Positions 40,347 through 49,752 of a stretch of 64,000 nt of DNA are shown here, in pieces. The DNA is from Eubacteriales bacterium mix99. Lineage in GTDB: Bacteria > Bacillota > Clostridia > Caldicoprobacterales > DTU083. Below the pieces are notes generated by a model that saw only the letters and a list, made by a program, of their open reading frames with translations, searched no databases and had not been told where the DNA came from. Location: positions 372,001 through 436,000 of the forward strand of contig CP121690.1 in the NCBI GenBank assembly GCA_038396605.1, written 5' to 3'. The translations under genes and the position numbers were made by a program. Every line of letters begins with the position of its first letter. The first letter of the stretch is position 1.

Positions 40347-42413
40347 CTATCCCTGTTTCCGTTCCAGAACCCGGACACCGTAGCCCGAAAGCTGCAGTCT
40401 GCCCTCCACCCTGGTTCCGTCCAGCATATCCCGGAAAACGTCTTCGTTCAGATCCACGGTCTTCTCCGTATTGGAAAAGTTCATCAGGAAAACATAATCC
40501 GTTTCCCCGTCACTCCGCTTCTGTGCAGTTACCCCTTCCGGAAGATCCGTGTCGATCACCTTTGTGATCCTCAGATCATGAACCAGCCGGGTATAGAAAT
40601 CCGTCAGAAAGTCCAAATCACTGCGGAATGCGATGTAGTATGCCTTTCCTTTCCCAAAGGAATTACCCGTCAGCGCCGGTCTGCCCTGATAGAAATCAGT
40701 TTTGTAGGAAGCCAGCACCTGCGCCGTTTCCGCATGGATCAGATCCAGCATCTCCACTGCCCGGTACTCCCTTTTCAGGGACAGGGAATTGCCGGCTGCA
40801 GGAACGGCAAAATTGCACTCCCCGTCATAAAGGGAATCGATTTCCTCCGACCAGATTCCCGTCAGCCTGCGGAGCGGGCCGGGAAAGCCGCCCAGGAAGC
40901 ACAGATCATTCTCATCCACGATCCCGCTCCAATAGGTGGTCACCAAAGTTCCGCCGTTTTCCACAAATTGTTCCATCCGTTTTGCCACACCGGGCTTTAC
41001 CATGTAGAGCATGGGGGCAATCAGCAGGCGATAACCGGAAAAGTCGCAATCCTCACTGATGACATCCACAGGGATTCCCTGATTCCAAAATGCCCTGTAA
41101 TGCAGTTCACAGGTGGATTGATATCCCTTTTCCCGCCGGACTCCCTGTGCATCGTCCATGGCCCATCGGTTTTCCCAGTCATAAATCACGGCGACCTCCG
41201 GACGAACGGTGGTACCGACCAGTTCATCCAGCTTGCCCAGTACCTTGCCAACCTCTGTCACATCACGAAAAACCCGGGTGTCCTCATGCCCGTAGTGATC
41301 CACAACGGCTCCATGGAATTTTTCAAACGCCCCTCTGCTCTTGCGCCATTGAAAATACTGCACCGTATCGGAGCCATGGGCAACTGCCTGGAGAGAGGAA
41401 AGCAAATGCATTCCGGGCCGTTTCAGCTTGGAAACGGGCTGCCAGTTGGTCACACTGGGAGTGCTTTCCATCAGCATAAAAGGTTTGCCGCCTTTCAGGG
41501 AACGATTGATATCGTGGAGAAATCCGACATTGGCGCCCAGTTCCCGGTCCGGTATCTCCCCGTGCCATGCGGGATAACTATCCCAGGAGACAACATCCAG
41601 TTCCCTGGCAAATTTCCAGTAATCCAAACCGGGAAACGTTCCCATGAAATTGGTCGTAACCGGAACATCCGGCGTGATTTCCTTCAAAGGAACAATCTCA
41701 TTTTTGAAAAAATCAATAGTCTGATGCGTGACAAACCGTTTCCAGTCCAGATTCAGTCCATGTAACGATTGTTCCCCATGACGGGCCGGCGACTGAATCT
41801 GGGACCAGTCCGTATAGGTATGGCTCCAGAAGCCCGTCCACCACGTCCGGTTCAGCTTGTCCAGATCTCCTTCGTATTTTTCCTTCAGCCATGCCCGGAA
41901 GGCTTCCTGGCACAAATCGCAGTGGCATGCACCTCCGTATTCGTTGGAAACATGCCATACCAGAAGCGCCGGATGATCCTTATACCGCTCTGCCAGTTTT
42001 CGGTTGATGATCTGAACCTTTTCCCGATAGATTGGAGAAGTATAGCAATGATTGTGCCGTTCACCGTGCAGAATGCGCTGCCGGTTTTGCCGGACCCGCA
42101 GAACCTGCGGATAACGATAGGACATCCAGGCCGGCCGTGCGCCGCTGGGAGTGGCAAGTATGGCACGGATGCCGTTTTCTGCCAGCTTGTCCAGGATGTT
42201 GTCCAGCCAGTCAAAGGTAAACCGGCCTTCCTCCGGCTCCAGACTGGACCATGAAAAAATCCCCACCGACACCACATTGCAGTGAGCCAGCTTCATCATC
42301 CGCATATCGTCATCCCATATCTCCGGGGTGTCCTTCCACTGTTCGGGGTTGTAGTCAGCACCGTGCAGTATGTGAGGAAATTTCCCATTTACAGGGGGAT
42401 ACTTTGTGATCAT
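40347..42413 (-). CDS. Beta-galactosidase, glycoside hydrolase family 42
   Basis: 688 residues with the GH42 layout: catalytic TIM barrel beginning HGADYNPEQW, the acid/base Glu in LVWHVSNEYGG, Cys ligands in ACHCDLCQ, and the nucleophile Glu in KPFMLMESTPS. It then has the trimerisation domain (LLIAPMLYMVKPGVAKRMEQ) and a small C-terminal beta domain ending GYGVRVLERK. There is no signal peptide. It cleaves terminal beta-galactosides from imported oligosaccharides. AAAGGTGG stands 7 bases before the ATG. It is monocistronic; no lacS or galactose genes are adjacent. Confidence 0.95.
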   Translation of the reverse strand: MITKYPPVNGKFPHILHGADYNPEQWKDTPEIWDDDMRMMKLAHCNVVSVGIFSWSSLEPEEGRFTFDWLDNILDKLAENGIRAILATPSGARPAWMSYRYPQVLRVRQNRQRILHGERHNHCYTSPIYREKVQIINRKLAERYKDHPALLVWHVSNEYGGACHCDLCQEAFRAWLKEKYEGDLDKLNRTWWTGFWSHTYTDWSQIQSPARHGEQSLHGLNLDWKRFVTHQTIDFFKNEIVPLKEITPDVPVTTNFMGTFPGLDYWKFARELDVVSWDSYPAWHGEIPDRELGANVGFLHDINRSLKGGKPFMLMESTPSVTNWQPVSKLKRPGMHLLSSLQAVAHGSDTVQYFQWRKSRGAFEKFHGAVVDHYGHEDTRVFRDVTEVGKVLGKLDELVGTTVRPEVAVIYDWENRWAMDDAQGVRREKGYQSTCELHYRAFWNQGIPVDVISEDCDFSGYRLLIAPMLYMVKPGVAKRMEQFVENGGTLVTTYWSGIVDENDLCFLGGFPGPLRRLTGIWSEEIDSLYDGECNFAVPAAGNSLSLKREYRAVEMLDLIHAETAQVLASYKTDFYQGRPALTGNSFGKGKAYYIAFRSDLDFLTDFYTRLVHDLRITKVIDTDLPEGVTAQKRSDGETDYVFLMNFSNTEKTVDLNEDVFRDMLDGTRVEGRLQLSGYGVRVLERKQG

Positions 42414-42591
42414 AACGAGACCACCTTTCCGCTTATTTCATTGCATGCAGTAAAACCCATTGATTGCTTTTTTTGCTCTTCATCTGTTTCACTCCATGTC
42501 ATTCTATATGCGGAATTCGCCCATGAAAAGCCGTTTTCCTGCCGAAATCCGCTTTTTTCAGGAAATCAGAAGATTTTTCCTGCTGCATTCC

Positions 42592-43560
42592 TCAGGACTT
42601 TCGCCGGATAAGCTCATCGGTCAGCTCCCAAAGCACCTCTCTGGCAGAAATATCCGGCAAAGCAGCCAGACTGTCCCGGCTGCGATTCAGAAAACGCTGC
42701 GCCATCCTCCGGGACCGGGCCATGCCGCCGCTCTCTTCCACCAGCTGCCCGACCATGGAAATGTCCTGATCGTCCGGGCCTTTTTCCCCGATATAAGGAA
42801 CTATTTTATGTTTGTAGTCAGGATCCTGCAGAGTATAGATTACCGGCAGGGTATAGATGCCTTCCCGGTAGTCACTGCAAAGCGGCTTTCCCATCTCCGT
42901 TCCATTCCCGGCAAAGTCCAGAAGATCATCGGTAATTTGAAATGCCATGCCGAAATTCAGGCCGAACTTTCTCAGATGCCGGATGGTTTCGTGCCGGCAG
43001 CAGGATTCCGATGCGCCCAGCCGGCAGCAAAGGGCAAAGAACATGGCTGTTTTCCGGGAGGCACGCCCGAGATACTCCCTTACCGATCTCTCTTCCCGAT
43101 ATCTTGATTCAAACTGTTCCACTTCTCCCTCACAGATTGCCCGGACGGTCTGGAACAAATAACGGACGTTCTTTTGGGATATGGTTCGGTTCAGCAGATC
43201 AAATGCCCTGGTAAATAAAAAATCGCCGGTGAAAACCGCCGTTTCCACGCCCCAGCGGCTGTGGACCGCGGGCTTTCCCCTGCGCATCTCTGATCTGTCA
43301 ATAATGTCGTCATGGACCAGAGTCGCCATATGCAGAATCTCAACTGAAGCGGCAAGGGGAATCAGCTTATGTACGTCATACCTGCCGAATCTGCCGGACA
43401 ATAGCACCACAGCCGGCCGCAGACGTTTGCCCCCTGCGGACAGCAGATCGTTTACCACATCCTTCAGGGTCCGCTGACTGGACTGCAGGGTTTTCCGTAT
43501 CAGATTGTCAACCCTGTCCAAATCCTCCTCCATCCCCCGGTGTTTTTCCCAGATTCCCAT
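42592..43560 (-). CDS. Polyprenyl diphosphate synthase (heptaprenyl synthase component II / DmkB-like)
   Basis: About 322 residues. The two aspartate-rich motifs are present in ATLVHDDIIDRSEMRRG and AFQITDDLLDFAG, with GGKRLRPAVVLL at the IPP-binding site. It makes long-chain prenyl diphosphates, normally for quinone side chains. I take the ATG at 43560, although the AGGAGG is 15 bases upstream; a TTG at 43605 is the far end of the frame. It follows Gx-transporter and NusG-II genes, a trio seen together in Firmicutes with demethylmenaquinone-linked electron transfer. Confidence 0.88.
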   Translation of the reverse strand: MGIWEKHRGMEEDLDRVDNLIRKTLQSSQRTLKDVVNDLLSAGGKRLRPAVVLLSGRFGRYDVHKLIPLAASVEILHMATLVHDDIIDRSEMRRGKPAVHSRWGVETAVFTGDFLFTRAFDLLNRTISQKNVRYLFQTVRAICEGEVEQFESRYREERSVREYLGRASRKTAMFFALCCRLGASESCCRHETIRHLRKFGLNFGMAFQITDDLLDFAGNGTEMGKPLCSDYREGIYTLPVIYTLQDPDYKHKIVPYIGEKGPDDQDISMVGQLVEESGGMARSRRMAQRFLNRSRDSLAALPDISAREVLWELTDELIRRKS

Positions 43561-43588
43561 ATTTCGAAAAGCAATCCTCCTGTACCCT

Positions 43589-44104
43589 TCAGCCGGTCTG
43601 CTCAAAAAGCTGTCTTCTGTCCAGAAACCGAATGATGTATTTTGCTGCCAGTCCGATAAAATTCCCGGTGATAACAGACGACAGCATCAAAACTGGAAGA
43701 TAAGTAAACAGAATGCCGATGGTACCATAAACCACGGAAGCGGTCAGAATCTGTCCGATATTGTGAAAAACCGCTCCTGCCACACTGATGCCCGGCAAGC
43801 TGAAGTATTTGTTAAAGCGGCTATACAGAACTGCCATCACGATACAGCTAAGCGTCCCTCCCGCCAGACTGTAGAGGATCCCCATGGGGCTTCCTCCCAG
43901 AATAGGTCCCAGTACAGAACGAATCAACACGATGGCCATCGCCTCCCGGAACCCGAACAAATGCAGGGCAATCAGGGATACGATATTGGCCAGCCCCAAT
44001 CTGGCACCCGGAGCCAGAGGCGGAAGAAAGCCTTCCAGATAATGCAGAACCAGCGCCTGCGATATCAGTAAAGCCATATAAACCATTTTCCTGCTTTGCT
44101 TCAT
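43589..44104 (-). CDS. Gx transporter family protein (Hpre_diP_synt_I, EetB-like)
   Basis: 171 residues, five to six transmembrane helices, Gly-rich: APGARLGLANIVSLIALHLF, VLGPILGGSPMGILYSLAGG and GAVFHNIGQILTASVVYG are the conserved PF07456-type blocks. It was named heptaprenyl diphosphate synthase component I. More recent work on Listeria treats the family as membrane partners in flavin-dependent extracellular electron transfer. It lies between the NusG-II gene and the prenyl synthase in one operon, with an 28-bp gap to the next gene's chosen start. Confidence 0.85.
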   Translation of the reverse strand: MKQSRKMVYMALLISQALVLHYLEGFLPPLAPGARLGLANIVSLIALHLFGFREAMAIVLIRSVLGPILGGSPMGILYSLAGGTLSCIVMAVLYSRFNKYFSLPGISVAGAVFHNIGQILTASVVYGTIGILFTYLPVLMLSSVITGNFIGLAAKYIIRFLDRRQLFEQTG

Positions 44105-44160
44105 GCCTCACCATCCGCTATTTCCTACCATCATACCAACCGCTGTTCCATGGTTCCATC

Positions 44161-44556
44161 CTAAGATGCAATGCCGTCCAGGGGTTCCCCCTCCCGATTG
44201 CCGACAATGCTGATGACTACCTTATGCGGAAGACACACAATGGATTGTCCCGGCTTGCTTATCCTGCCCCATTTTACACAAACCTGATCCGGGCAGTTGG
44301 CTTCCTCAACAGAAACGCCGGAGCTGGTCAGTTTCAACAGATTATAACAGCCATTCCCGGCGTCGACACGAACTTCCCTTTCCTTGTTCCCTTTCGGAAG
44401 ATCATATGTGGCGATCAGCTTTCCTCCCACCTCAACCGTTACGCGGCGGACATCCTTACCGACTCCCATCCGATACAGCCCTGCAAAGCTGCCAGCCGTC
44501 AGCAGCAGGATAAACACATAGACCAACAGGTCACCGATTCTAAACGGAGCCTTCAT
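44161..44556 (-). CDS. NusG domain II-containing membrane-anchored protein (EetA-like)
   Basis: About 131 residues: one N-terminal transmembrane helix (IGDLLVYVFILLLTAGSFAG) and an extracytoplasmic NusG-II fold ending in the signature EANCPDQVCVKWGRISKPGQ and IVCLPHKVVISI. The ATG at 44556 follows AAAGGGG by 8 bases; the longer frame to 44679 lacks a site and is low-complexity. It is the first gene of the trio with the Gx transporter and prenyl synthase. Function is unknown beyond the proposed link to extracellular electron transfer. Confidence 0.85.
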   Translation of the reverse strand: MKAPFRIGDLLVYVFILLLTAGSFAGLYRMGVGKDVRRVTVEVGGKLIATYDLPKGNKEREVRVDAGNGCYNLLKLTSSGVSVEEANCPDQVCVKWGRISKPGQSIVCLPHKVVISIVGNREGEPLDGIAS

Positions 44557-44697
44557 TCTCCATGCCCCTTTCGGCTTCGGTCCCCCTCCTGATTCCGGAT
44601 TTGTGATACCGTCTGTCCGATAATCATTATCCCCCCTGAGAGGAAGAAAAAACCGCAAGCCCGCATTTTTCTTTTTCAATCCAGCATGGACAGATTC

Positions 44698-45144
44698 CTA
44701 TCGGCCTTTATTTTGAAAAGCAGTCACCAATATCACAATCCCGATGAGGATCAATACAATGGGCCATCCGTATTTCCCCACCTGATTCCAGAAGATCCGG
44801 AAAGGATACAGCCGGCTCAGCAAGGTCAATCCGCCCAGAACAATCAAAATAATTCCAATAAAGAGCATGGAATTATGCCTGATGGTACCGGCATCTTCGT
44901 CCTCCGATACATAGATTTCCTTTCCGTCCTCATCCGTGATGACCGTGCCTTTGCCGTTTTCCCCTTTCGGAATAATGATAATGGCTGCAATGTACAATAT
45001 CAGGCCGATACCCCCCGGCAAAACAGACAGTGCCCAGATCAGCCGGACCATGGTAACATCAATGTCAAAATATTCGGCCAGGCCCCCGCAGACACCGGCC
45101 AAAACACGCTGTTTGGCGGAGCGGTATAATTTTTTGCTGCTCAC
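44698..45144 (-). CDS. PspC-domain membrane protein
   Basis: 148 residues. A PspC domain (LYRSAKQRVLAGVCGGLAEY, RLIWALSVLPGGIGLILYI) is followed by a charged loop and two more hydrophobic segments at the C-terminus. It begins with GTG at 45144 behind AAGGAGG. Members sit in the cytoplasmic membrane and respond to envelope stress. The NusG-II gene's start lies 142 bp downstream, so co-transcription is possible. Confidence 0.9.
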   Translation of the reverse strand: MSSKKLYRSAKQRVLAGVCGGLAEYFDIDVTMVRLIWALSVLPGGIGLILYIAAIIIIPKGENGKGTVITDEDGKEIYVSEDEDAGTIRHNSMLFIGIILIVLGGLTLLSRLYPFRIFWNQVGKYGWPIVLILIGIVILVTAFQNKGR

Positions 45145-45257
45145 TTGAAAACCTCCTTCAGAGTATGAATCAAAAGCCCTGTTTCTGTTCCTGCCGGCAG
45201 TCTATTTCCCGTGAAAACCGGCTGCGACAACGCTTTCTCTTAGATGTATTATAACAT

Positions 45258-45408
45258 ATTTTTTTCTTTGATGTTATCGTTCACCATTTGGGTACGGTAA
45301 CTATGGGAAGGATCATACTTACTTTTAAACTTTGGAAAACCGTTACTCTGGAAAAAATTTTGATATGCTTTATCCAAATCCTCAAGGAATGCCTTGAACA
45401 AAATGACA
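45258..45408 (-). pseudogene. Relic of an IS200/IS605-type TnpB (OrfB)
   Basis: The minus-strand frame reads ILFKAFLEDLDKAYQNFFQS, then NGFPKFKSKYDPSHSYRTQM and VNDNI before stop codons. This is the conserved N-terminal block of TnpB proteins (…L..LD.AF.NFF…GFP.FKSK…SY.T…). No zinc finger, RuvC motifs or ends remain, so only about 50 codons survive. The rest of the 45145-45557 gap shows nothing else supported. Confidence 0.7.
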
Positions 45409-45557
45409 CCTCCCTACCCTTTAGAACCTATCTTCTGATCGTATCATTGTTGGTAACTTTATGCAACCCCTTTTCAGAAGTATATGATGTATATTCAGAG
45501 GCGATTCCTCACCGTTTAAGAAGCGGGCGTATTCTCGCTTATTTTTTCATAAAATCA

Positions 45558-45586
45558 TTGTATTGGCAAAAAATATAGGATAAAAT
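45558..45586 (+). promoter_or_regulatory. Promoter of the DUF1292 gene
   Basis: TTGTAT, 17 bases, TAAAAT, 33 bp before the ATG. Confidence 0.6.
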
Positions 45587-45618
45587 GATCCTATCAAACA
45601 GAAAGGAAGGTACTTCCT

Positions 45619-45996
45619 ATGAGTGAGGAAAGAGATCTTTTGGTCTTTACGGACGACAGCGGACAGGAAATTGAGATGGAGGTTGTTGATTACTTCACAT
45701 ACGGGGACGAAGAGTTTGCCTTGCTGACAGACGCCAATGATCCGGAACCGGAAAACACTGACGGAGAAAGGGACGTCTATATCATGAAAGTCGTCGGAGA
45801 CGGTGAAAACGAGGAATTTCTCCCGGTGGAAGAGGATAGGATGGATGAACTCATCGATGCTCTTCAGAACATGTACGACGAGGAGGAAGAGGACGGGGAA
45901 GACGGGGAAGAGGACTGGGAAGAATACGACGATGTGGAATATGATGACACCGACGATTCCGACATCGGAGAAGGATCTGACGATACAGAAAAATAA
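45619..45996 (+). CDS. DUF1292 domain protein with acidic tail
   Basis: 125 residues. The DUF1292 core is visible in LVFTDDSGQEIEMEVVDYF, EFALLTDAND and EEFLPVEEDRMDELIDAL. It is followed by a very acidic tail (EEEEDGEDGEEDWEEYDD). AAGGAAGG stands 8 bases before the ATG. In Clostridia such genes often follow ruvX and precede a Fur-like gene; here it is alone, with its own promoter and terminator. Function is not known. Confidence 0.85.
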   Translation: MSEERDLLVFTDDSGQEIEMEVVDYFTYGDEEFALLTDANDPEPENTDGERDVYIMKVVGDGENEEFLPVEEDRMDELIDALQNMYDEEEEDGEDGEEDWEEYDDVEYDDTDDSDIGEGSDDTEK

Positions 45997-46017
45997 CAAA
46001 ACTCCCCACAGGAAGGA

Positions 46018-46062
46018 CTAAAAAAGAGCGGAAAGAGACTCTTCTCTTTTCCACTCTTTTTC
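46018..46062 (+). terminator. Terminator of the DUF1292 gene
   Basis: AAAAAGAGCGGAAA pairs with TTTCCACTCTTTTT (one mismatch), with flanking T-runs, about 20 bp after the stop. Confidence 0.75.
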
Positions 46063-46138
46063 TTTGTGCTTTCTTGCTCTCTGTAATCCAATGAACGGCT
46101 TCCACTCCCGAAGGCCTGGAAAGATTTTAACGTCATGG

Positions 46139-48544
46139 TTAAAATTCAAAGGGACCGCCCTGAAGATAAAGCTGCTTGGTCCCGTCGGGCAAATACAGCT
46201 CCAGCGGAATCCCGTCCGGTACATGACCGGATATAGAAAAGTGCTCGTCCTGCTTCTCCCAGGAAACCTGAACCACTCCCTTCGGAGTCACCACACTTCC
46301 GCTGAAGTCAGGCAGGGACAACACATGCGGCTCAATGCCGATCTTTGCCCATCCCGGCTCCAGAGGCTTTACCCCAAGAATACAACGTGGGAATTCATAC
46401 AGGGCCAGGGCACTCCAGCCGTGGCAATCGCTTCTCATATTCACATCATCTTCCGGGCATGTCGTCAGATGCTGCTCCAGCATTTTCTGCCAGTCCTCCC
46501 ATATGCTTTCGCTCCGGTCGTACAAATCCGTCTTTTCCAAAGCCCGAAGCAGATAAAACCGCATGGAATAGGAGCAGATATAGATATCATCCAATGCAAG
46601 GCACTTCATCATCATGCTCTTTGCCCGTTTTCCCCGGACCAGTCCTGAAAGAACTGCCCAAACCTGCGTATGCTGGCTGAACTCCGAAACCTTCGGCCCT
46701 TCCTTGAACAGACCCTGGCTGTTGCTCCAGCACTGGCTTTCCACCTGCTGAAGAATCCCGCGGGAACGTTCCTCATACTCTGCCGCCATATACTTTCTGC
46801 CGGTCAGCTCATTTTGTCGTGCTGCAGACTGCAATCCTGCCGCGTACAGCAGGCTGTGAACCGTAGCCGGCCCCTTTTCAACTGCCGCCGGAACACCATG
46901 ATCCCATCCGTTGACCCAGTCCACAAAGGGCCAGTATCCCAGATCCTCAATCAAACCGGAACTCCCGATCCGGCCCTGGAACCATTCCAGAATCCCGTCG
47001 ATGACCGAACGGTATTTCCGGATCAAATCCACTTTTCCGGTCTGCCAATAATAATCCTCCACCATGAAAATAAAGTAGATGTTGAATATCGGGATCACCT
47101 GTGGCTGCCTGGACGGATAGCGGGACTGAAGCAGTCCGTTTGGCATCAGGGAGCAGCGGAAATCCTCCATGGCCTTTTCGGCGAGCTGCGTATCTCCGCT
47201 TATCATATAGGTGAACAGGATCTGCGAACGGGTATCCATCGCATACTGAAGCTGCTCATAATACGGGCAGTCCTCGTAAGTCTCATGCATGCAGCGCTTC
47301 AGCGTCCGCAGGCTGATATCCCATACCCCGTTGACCCAGGAAGCGGAGGACTCCACATTGGTTATGACATCCAAAGGGTATCCGGTTTCCAGAAACGTCA
47401 GAGGATAAAGGCTCATGGGATCTGCACCTGTGTTCACCTCCAGCCGGACAAAGCGGAAGGTACGGAACCAGAAAGGCTCATATGTCTCCTGTTCCTCCCT
47501 GCCGGCCGGCAGATAAACATCCTCATGCCCCGGCAGAATGCCGTGTTCCGAATCATCCCGTATTTCCTTTTTTACCCCGCCGTCTTCCGTTGTCCGACAA
47601 AAGCTTTCCGCATAGCGGATATGGATGGAGCTGTCTGCTCCGCCCCGCAGCCGCAGAATCAGGAAACCGGTCGTCAGCTCTCCCGCATCCAGAACCGTCA
47701 CATACCGACGCATGGGTTTCAGTGAAACTGCCATATCGTCGTGATCCAGAGCAGGAAAAGACAAAGACTCCGCCGGCTTGCCGGACAACTCCCCGTCTGC
47801 ATGGCCCAGGGGCATTTCCCGATGGAAAAAGCGCTTCGTTTCCGAAAGCATGGGGATCGGCCGTTCCTTCAGAGGCATAGGCGGCAGAATCCCATGAATG
47901 GCATCATTGGGATCCCCTGCAGCCATCCATTCACATTTTGCCCGGAACCAGCGCCCCTCCGGATCGGGAAGCGTCTTCCATCCATAGGGGAGACGGTTTC
48001 CGTTTACCTTCTCGGATGCTCCCATCCAGAAATTCTCCGGACAGGCGACCCATTCAGTTGCATTGTCCAGGGAAACAAGCCATTTCCCATAGCCCGTCGC
48101 AATATCGGCAAGGATCCTGCCCTTTCCCTTCCGGCAGGTCCCCTCCACCATCAGTGCGGGCCCCGCTCCGTTTGTCATGACGGAAAGCGGTGCCGGATTC
48201 ATCCCTTCGTCCTTTGCTGCATAGGCAGGATAGGCAAGCACCTTGACTGCAATACAGTTCAGACCGGATTGAAGATACCCGGATGCATCTATCGTATCGT
48301 AATACTGCCGCCAGGAATCCCCTTTGCAGGGGCCGGAGGCAACAGGACGCCCATTGATCCACAGCCGATACCTGCTGTTTGCACTGATTCTGAACTTCAG
48401 TCCCGTGGGCCGGGTCACATGAAATGCATAACGAAAATAAGCTGTTGTATTTGTATTCCGACCAACCGATATGCCGGCAGCCTGACAGGCTTCCTCCGGC
48501 ACTCCGATCCAATAGGCATTCCTCGTTTTTTTTCTTGGAGCCAT
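46139..48544 (-). CDS. Alpha-L-rhamnosidase-type glycoside hydrolase (GH78-like)
   Basis: 801 residues. N-terminal beta domains (LKFRISANSRYRLWINGRPV is the typical Bac_rhamnosid_N block) are followed by an (alpha/alpha)6 barrel (HETYEDCPYYEQLQYAMDTR, with DCP-x2-E carrying a predicted catalytic carboxylate, and WPFVDWVNGWDHGVP). A small C-terminal domain (HGWSALALYEFPRCILGVKP) completes the GH78 plan. No signal peptide. It would remove terminal rhamnose or a related sugar from imported glycosides. The ATG follows AAAGGTG. It lies 12 bp after ddl, so the two are probably co-transcribed although unrelated. Confidence 0.85.
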   Translation of the reverse strand: MAPRKKTRNAYWIGVPEEACQAAGISVGRNTNTTAYFRYAFHVTRPTGLKFRISANSRYRLWINGRPVASGPCKGDSWRQYYDTIDASGYLQSGLNCIAVKVLAYPAYAAKDEGMNPAPLSVMTNGAGPALMVEGTCRKGKGRILADIATGYGKWLVSLDNATEWVACPENFWMGASEKVNGNRLPYGWKTLPDPEGRWFRAKCEWMAAGDPNDAIHGILPPMPLKERPIPMLSETKRFFHREMPLGHADGELSGKPAESLSFPALDHDDMAVSLKPMRRYVTVLDAGELTTGFLILRLRGGADSSIHIRYAESFCRTTEDGGVKKEIRDDSEHGILPGHEDVYLPAGREEQETYEPFWFRTFRFVRLEVNTGADPMSLYPLTFLETGYPLDVITNVESSASWVNGVWDISLRTLKRCMHETYEDCPYYEQLQYAMDTRSQILFTYMISGDTQLAEKAMEDFRCSLMPNGLLQSRYPSRQPQVIPIFNIYFIFMVEDYYWQTGKVDLIRKYRSVIDGILEWFQGRIGSSGLIEDLGYWPFVDWVNGWDHGVPAAVEKGPATVHSLLYAAGLQSAARQNELTGRKYMAAEYEERSRGILQQVESQCWSNSQGLFKEGPKVSEFSQHTQVWAVLSGLVRGKRAKSMMMKCLALDDIYICSYSMRFYLLRALEKTDLYDRSESIWEDWQKMLEQHLTTCPEDDVNMRSDCHGWSALALYEFPRCILGVKPLEPGWAKIGIEPHVLSLPDFSGSVVTPKGVVQVSWEKQDEHFSISGHVPDGIPLELYLPDGTKQLYLQGGPFEF

Positions 48545-48556
48545 TCAATCACACCT

Positions 48557-49654
48557 TTATATTTCTACATTTGTTTTCAGCGCCTGTTCCCTTTTAAAGC
48601 GCTCCAGGGCAAGTCCGATCAGCCGGTCAATCAATTCGCCGTAGGACAGGCCGCTTACTTCCCAGAGCTTGGGATACATGCTGATCCTGGTAAAGCCCGG
48701 AATGGTATTGATTTCATTTACCACAATTTCCCCATTTTCCTTTCGGAACAGATCCACCCTGGCCATTCCCTCGCAGCACAGAGACCGGTAGGCCCTGAGG
48801 GCACACTCCCGGACCCGTTCCGTTTCCTGCCCGGAGAGCCTGGCCGGGATCTCCAGGGCGGCCCCGTTTTCATCCATATACTTTGCCTCATAGGTATAAA
48901 ACTCCATCCGGGGCAAAATCTCACCGGGCAGTGAGGCAATGGGATTTTCATTGCCCAATACAGAGCATTCCAACTCCCGCCCGCTGATATTCTCCTCAAT
49001 GATGATTTTTGTATCGTATCGGAATGCTTTTTGAATGGCCTCTTTCAGTCCCTTACGGTCGTAAGCTTTGCTGACGCCGACGGAAGATCCCATATTGGCA
49101 GGCTTGACAAACACAGGCATTCCCAGTTTTTCGGATATCTCTTCAAAATCAACGTCCTTCTGCTCTCCGTAGCCAAAGGCCCTGAAATCTGCAACGGGGA
49201 TCCCATCCGACTTCAACAGCCTTTTTGTAACATCCTTGTCCATGCCCACCGCAGAACCCAATACGGATGCGCCGACAAACGGAATATTGGCTAGCTTCAA
49301 CATGCCCTGCACCGTGCCGTCCTCCCCGTATGTGCCATGCAGGACCGGAAACGCCACATCGATCTGTCCCGGATTGCTTCGGTCAGCAAGATGAATCAAC
49401 TGACTGCTGTCCACTCCGGGCACCAAAGCCAGTTCCTCACCTGATGAACTCAGAGGAATCTTTCCCGGGTCGCCGCTCAGAAGGGCCTCGGAGCTGTCAA
49501 ACCGATACCATCGCCCGGTTTTGTCTATTCCAATCAGAATGGGTTCGTATTTTTCCTGATCCAATGCAGAAAGTATATTCTTTGCAGACTGCAGGGAAAC
49601 CTCATGCTCCGGGGATTTCCCCCCAAAAATGATACCTAGTCTGATTTTTTTCAA
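48557..49654 (-). CDS. ddl: D-alanine--D-alanine ligase
   Basis: 365 residues with an ATP-grasp fold: IIFGGKSPEHEVSLQSAKNI (D-Ala site 1), FPVLHGTYGEDGTVQGML, KPANMGSSVGVSKA (ATP lid), FYTYEAKYMDENGAALEIPA (omega loop) and VNEINTIPGFTRISMYPKLW (Mg and D-Ala binding). The TYEAKY loop is the dipeptide-forming type, not the D-Ala-D-Lac resistance type, as far as this motif tells. It supplies the D-Ala-D-Ala end of the peptidoglycan precursor. The start is a TTG at 49654 behind GGGGGTG. Confidence 0.95.
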   Translation of the reverse strand: MKKIRLGIIFGGKSPEHEVSLQSAKNILSALDQEKYEPILIGIDKTGRWYRFDSSEALLSGDPGKIPLSSSGEELALVPGVDSSQLIHLADRSNPGQIDVAFPVLHGTYGEDGTVQGMLKLANIPFVGASVLGSAVGMDKDVTKRLLKSDGIPVADFRAFGYGEQKDVDFEEISEKLGMPVFVKPANMGSSVGVSKAYDRKGLKEAIQKAFRYDTKIIIEENISGRELECSVLGNENPIASLPGEILPRMEFYTYEAKYMDENGAALEIPARLSGQETERVRECALRAYRSLCCEGMARVDLFRKENGEIVVNEINTIPGFTRISMYPKLWEVSGLSYGELIDRLIGLALERFKREQALKTNVEI

Positions 49655-49752
49655 ACCTTACACCCCCAAAACAATTATAAATATTATAGCACCAACCACG
49701 AAGGATATCTATAATTTCATGAAACTGGCAAAAGAAAGGGCAAAAAAGTGTT

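Noticed and set aside
40578-41765. Long plus-strand frame opposite the GH42 gene
   Set aside because: Antisense to a fully conserved beta-galactosidase; no domain or start signal.
45288-45578. 96-codon plus-strand frame
   Set aside because: Mostly antisense to the TnpB relic and without a ribosome site.
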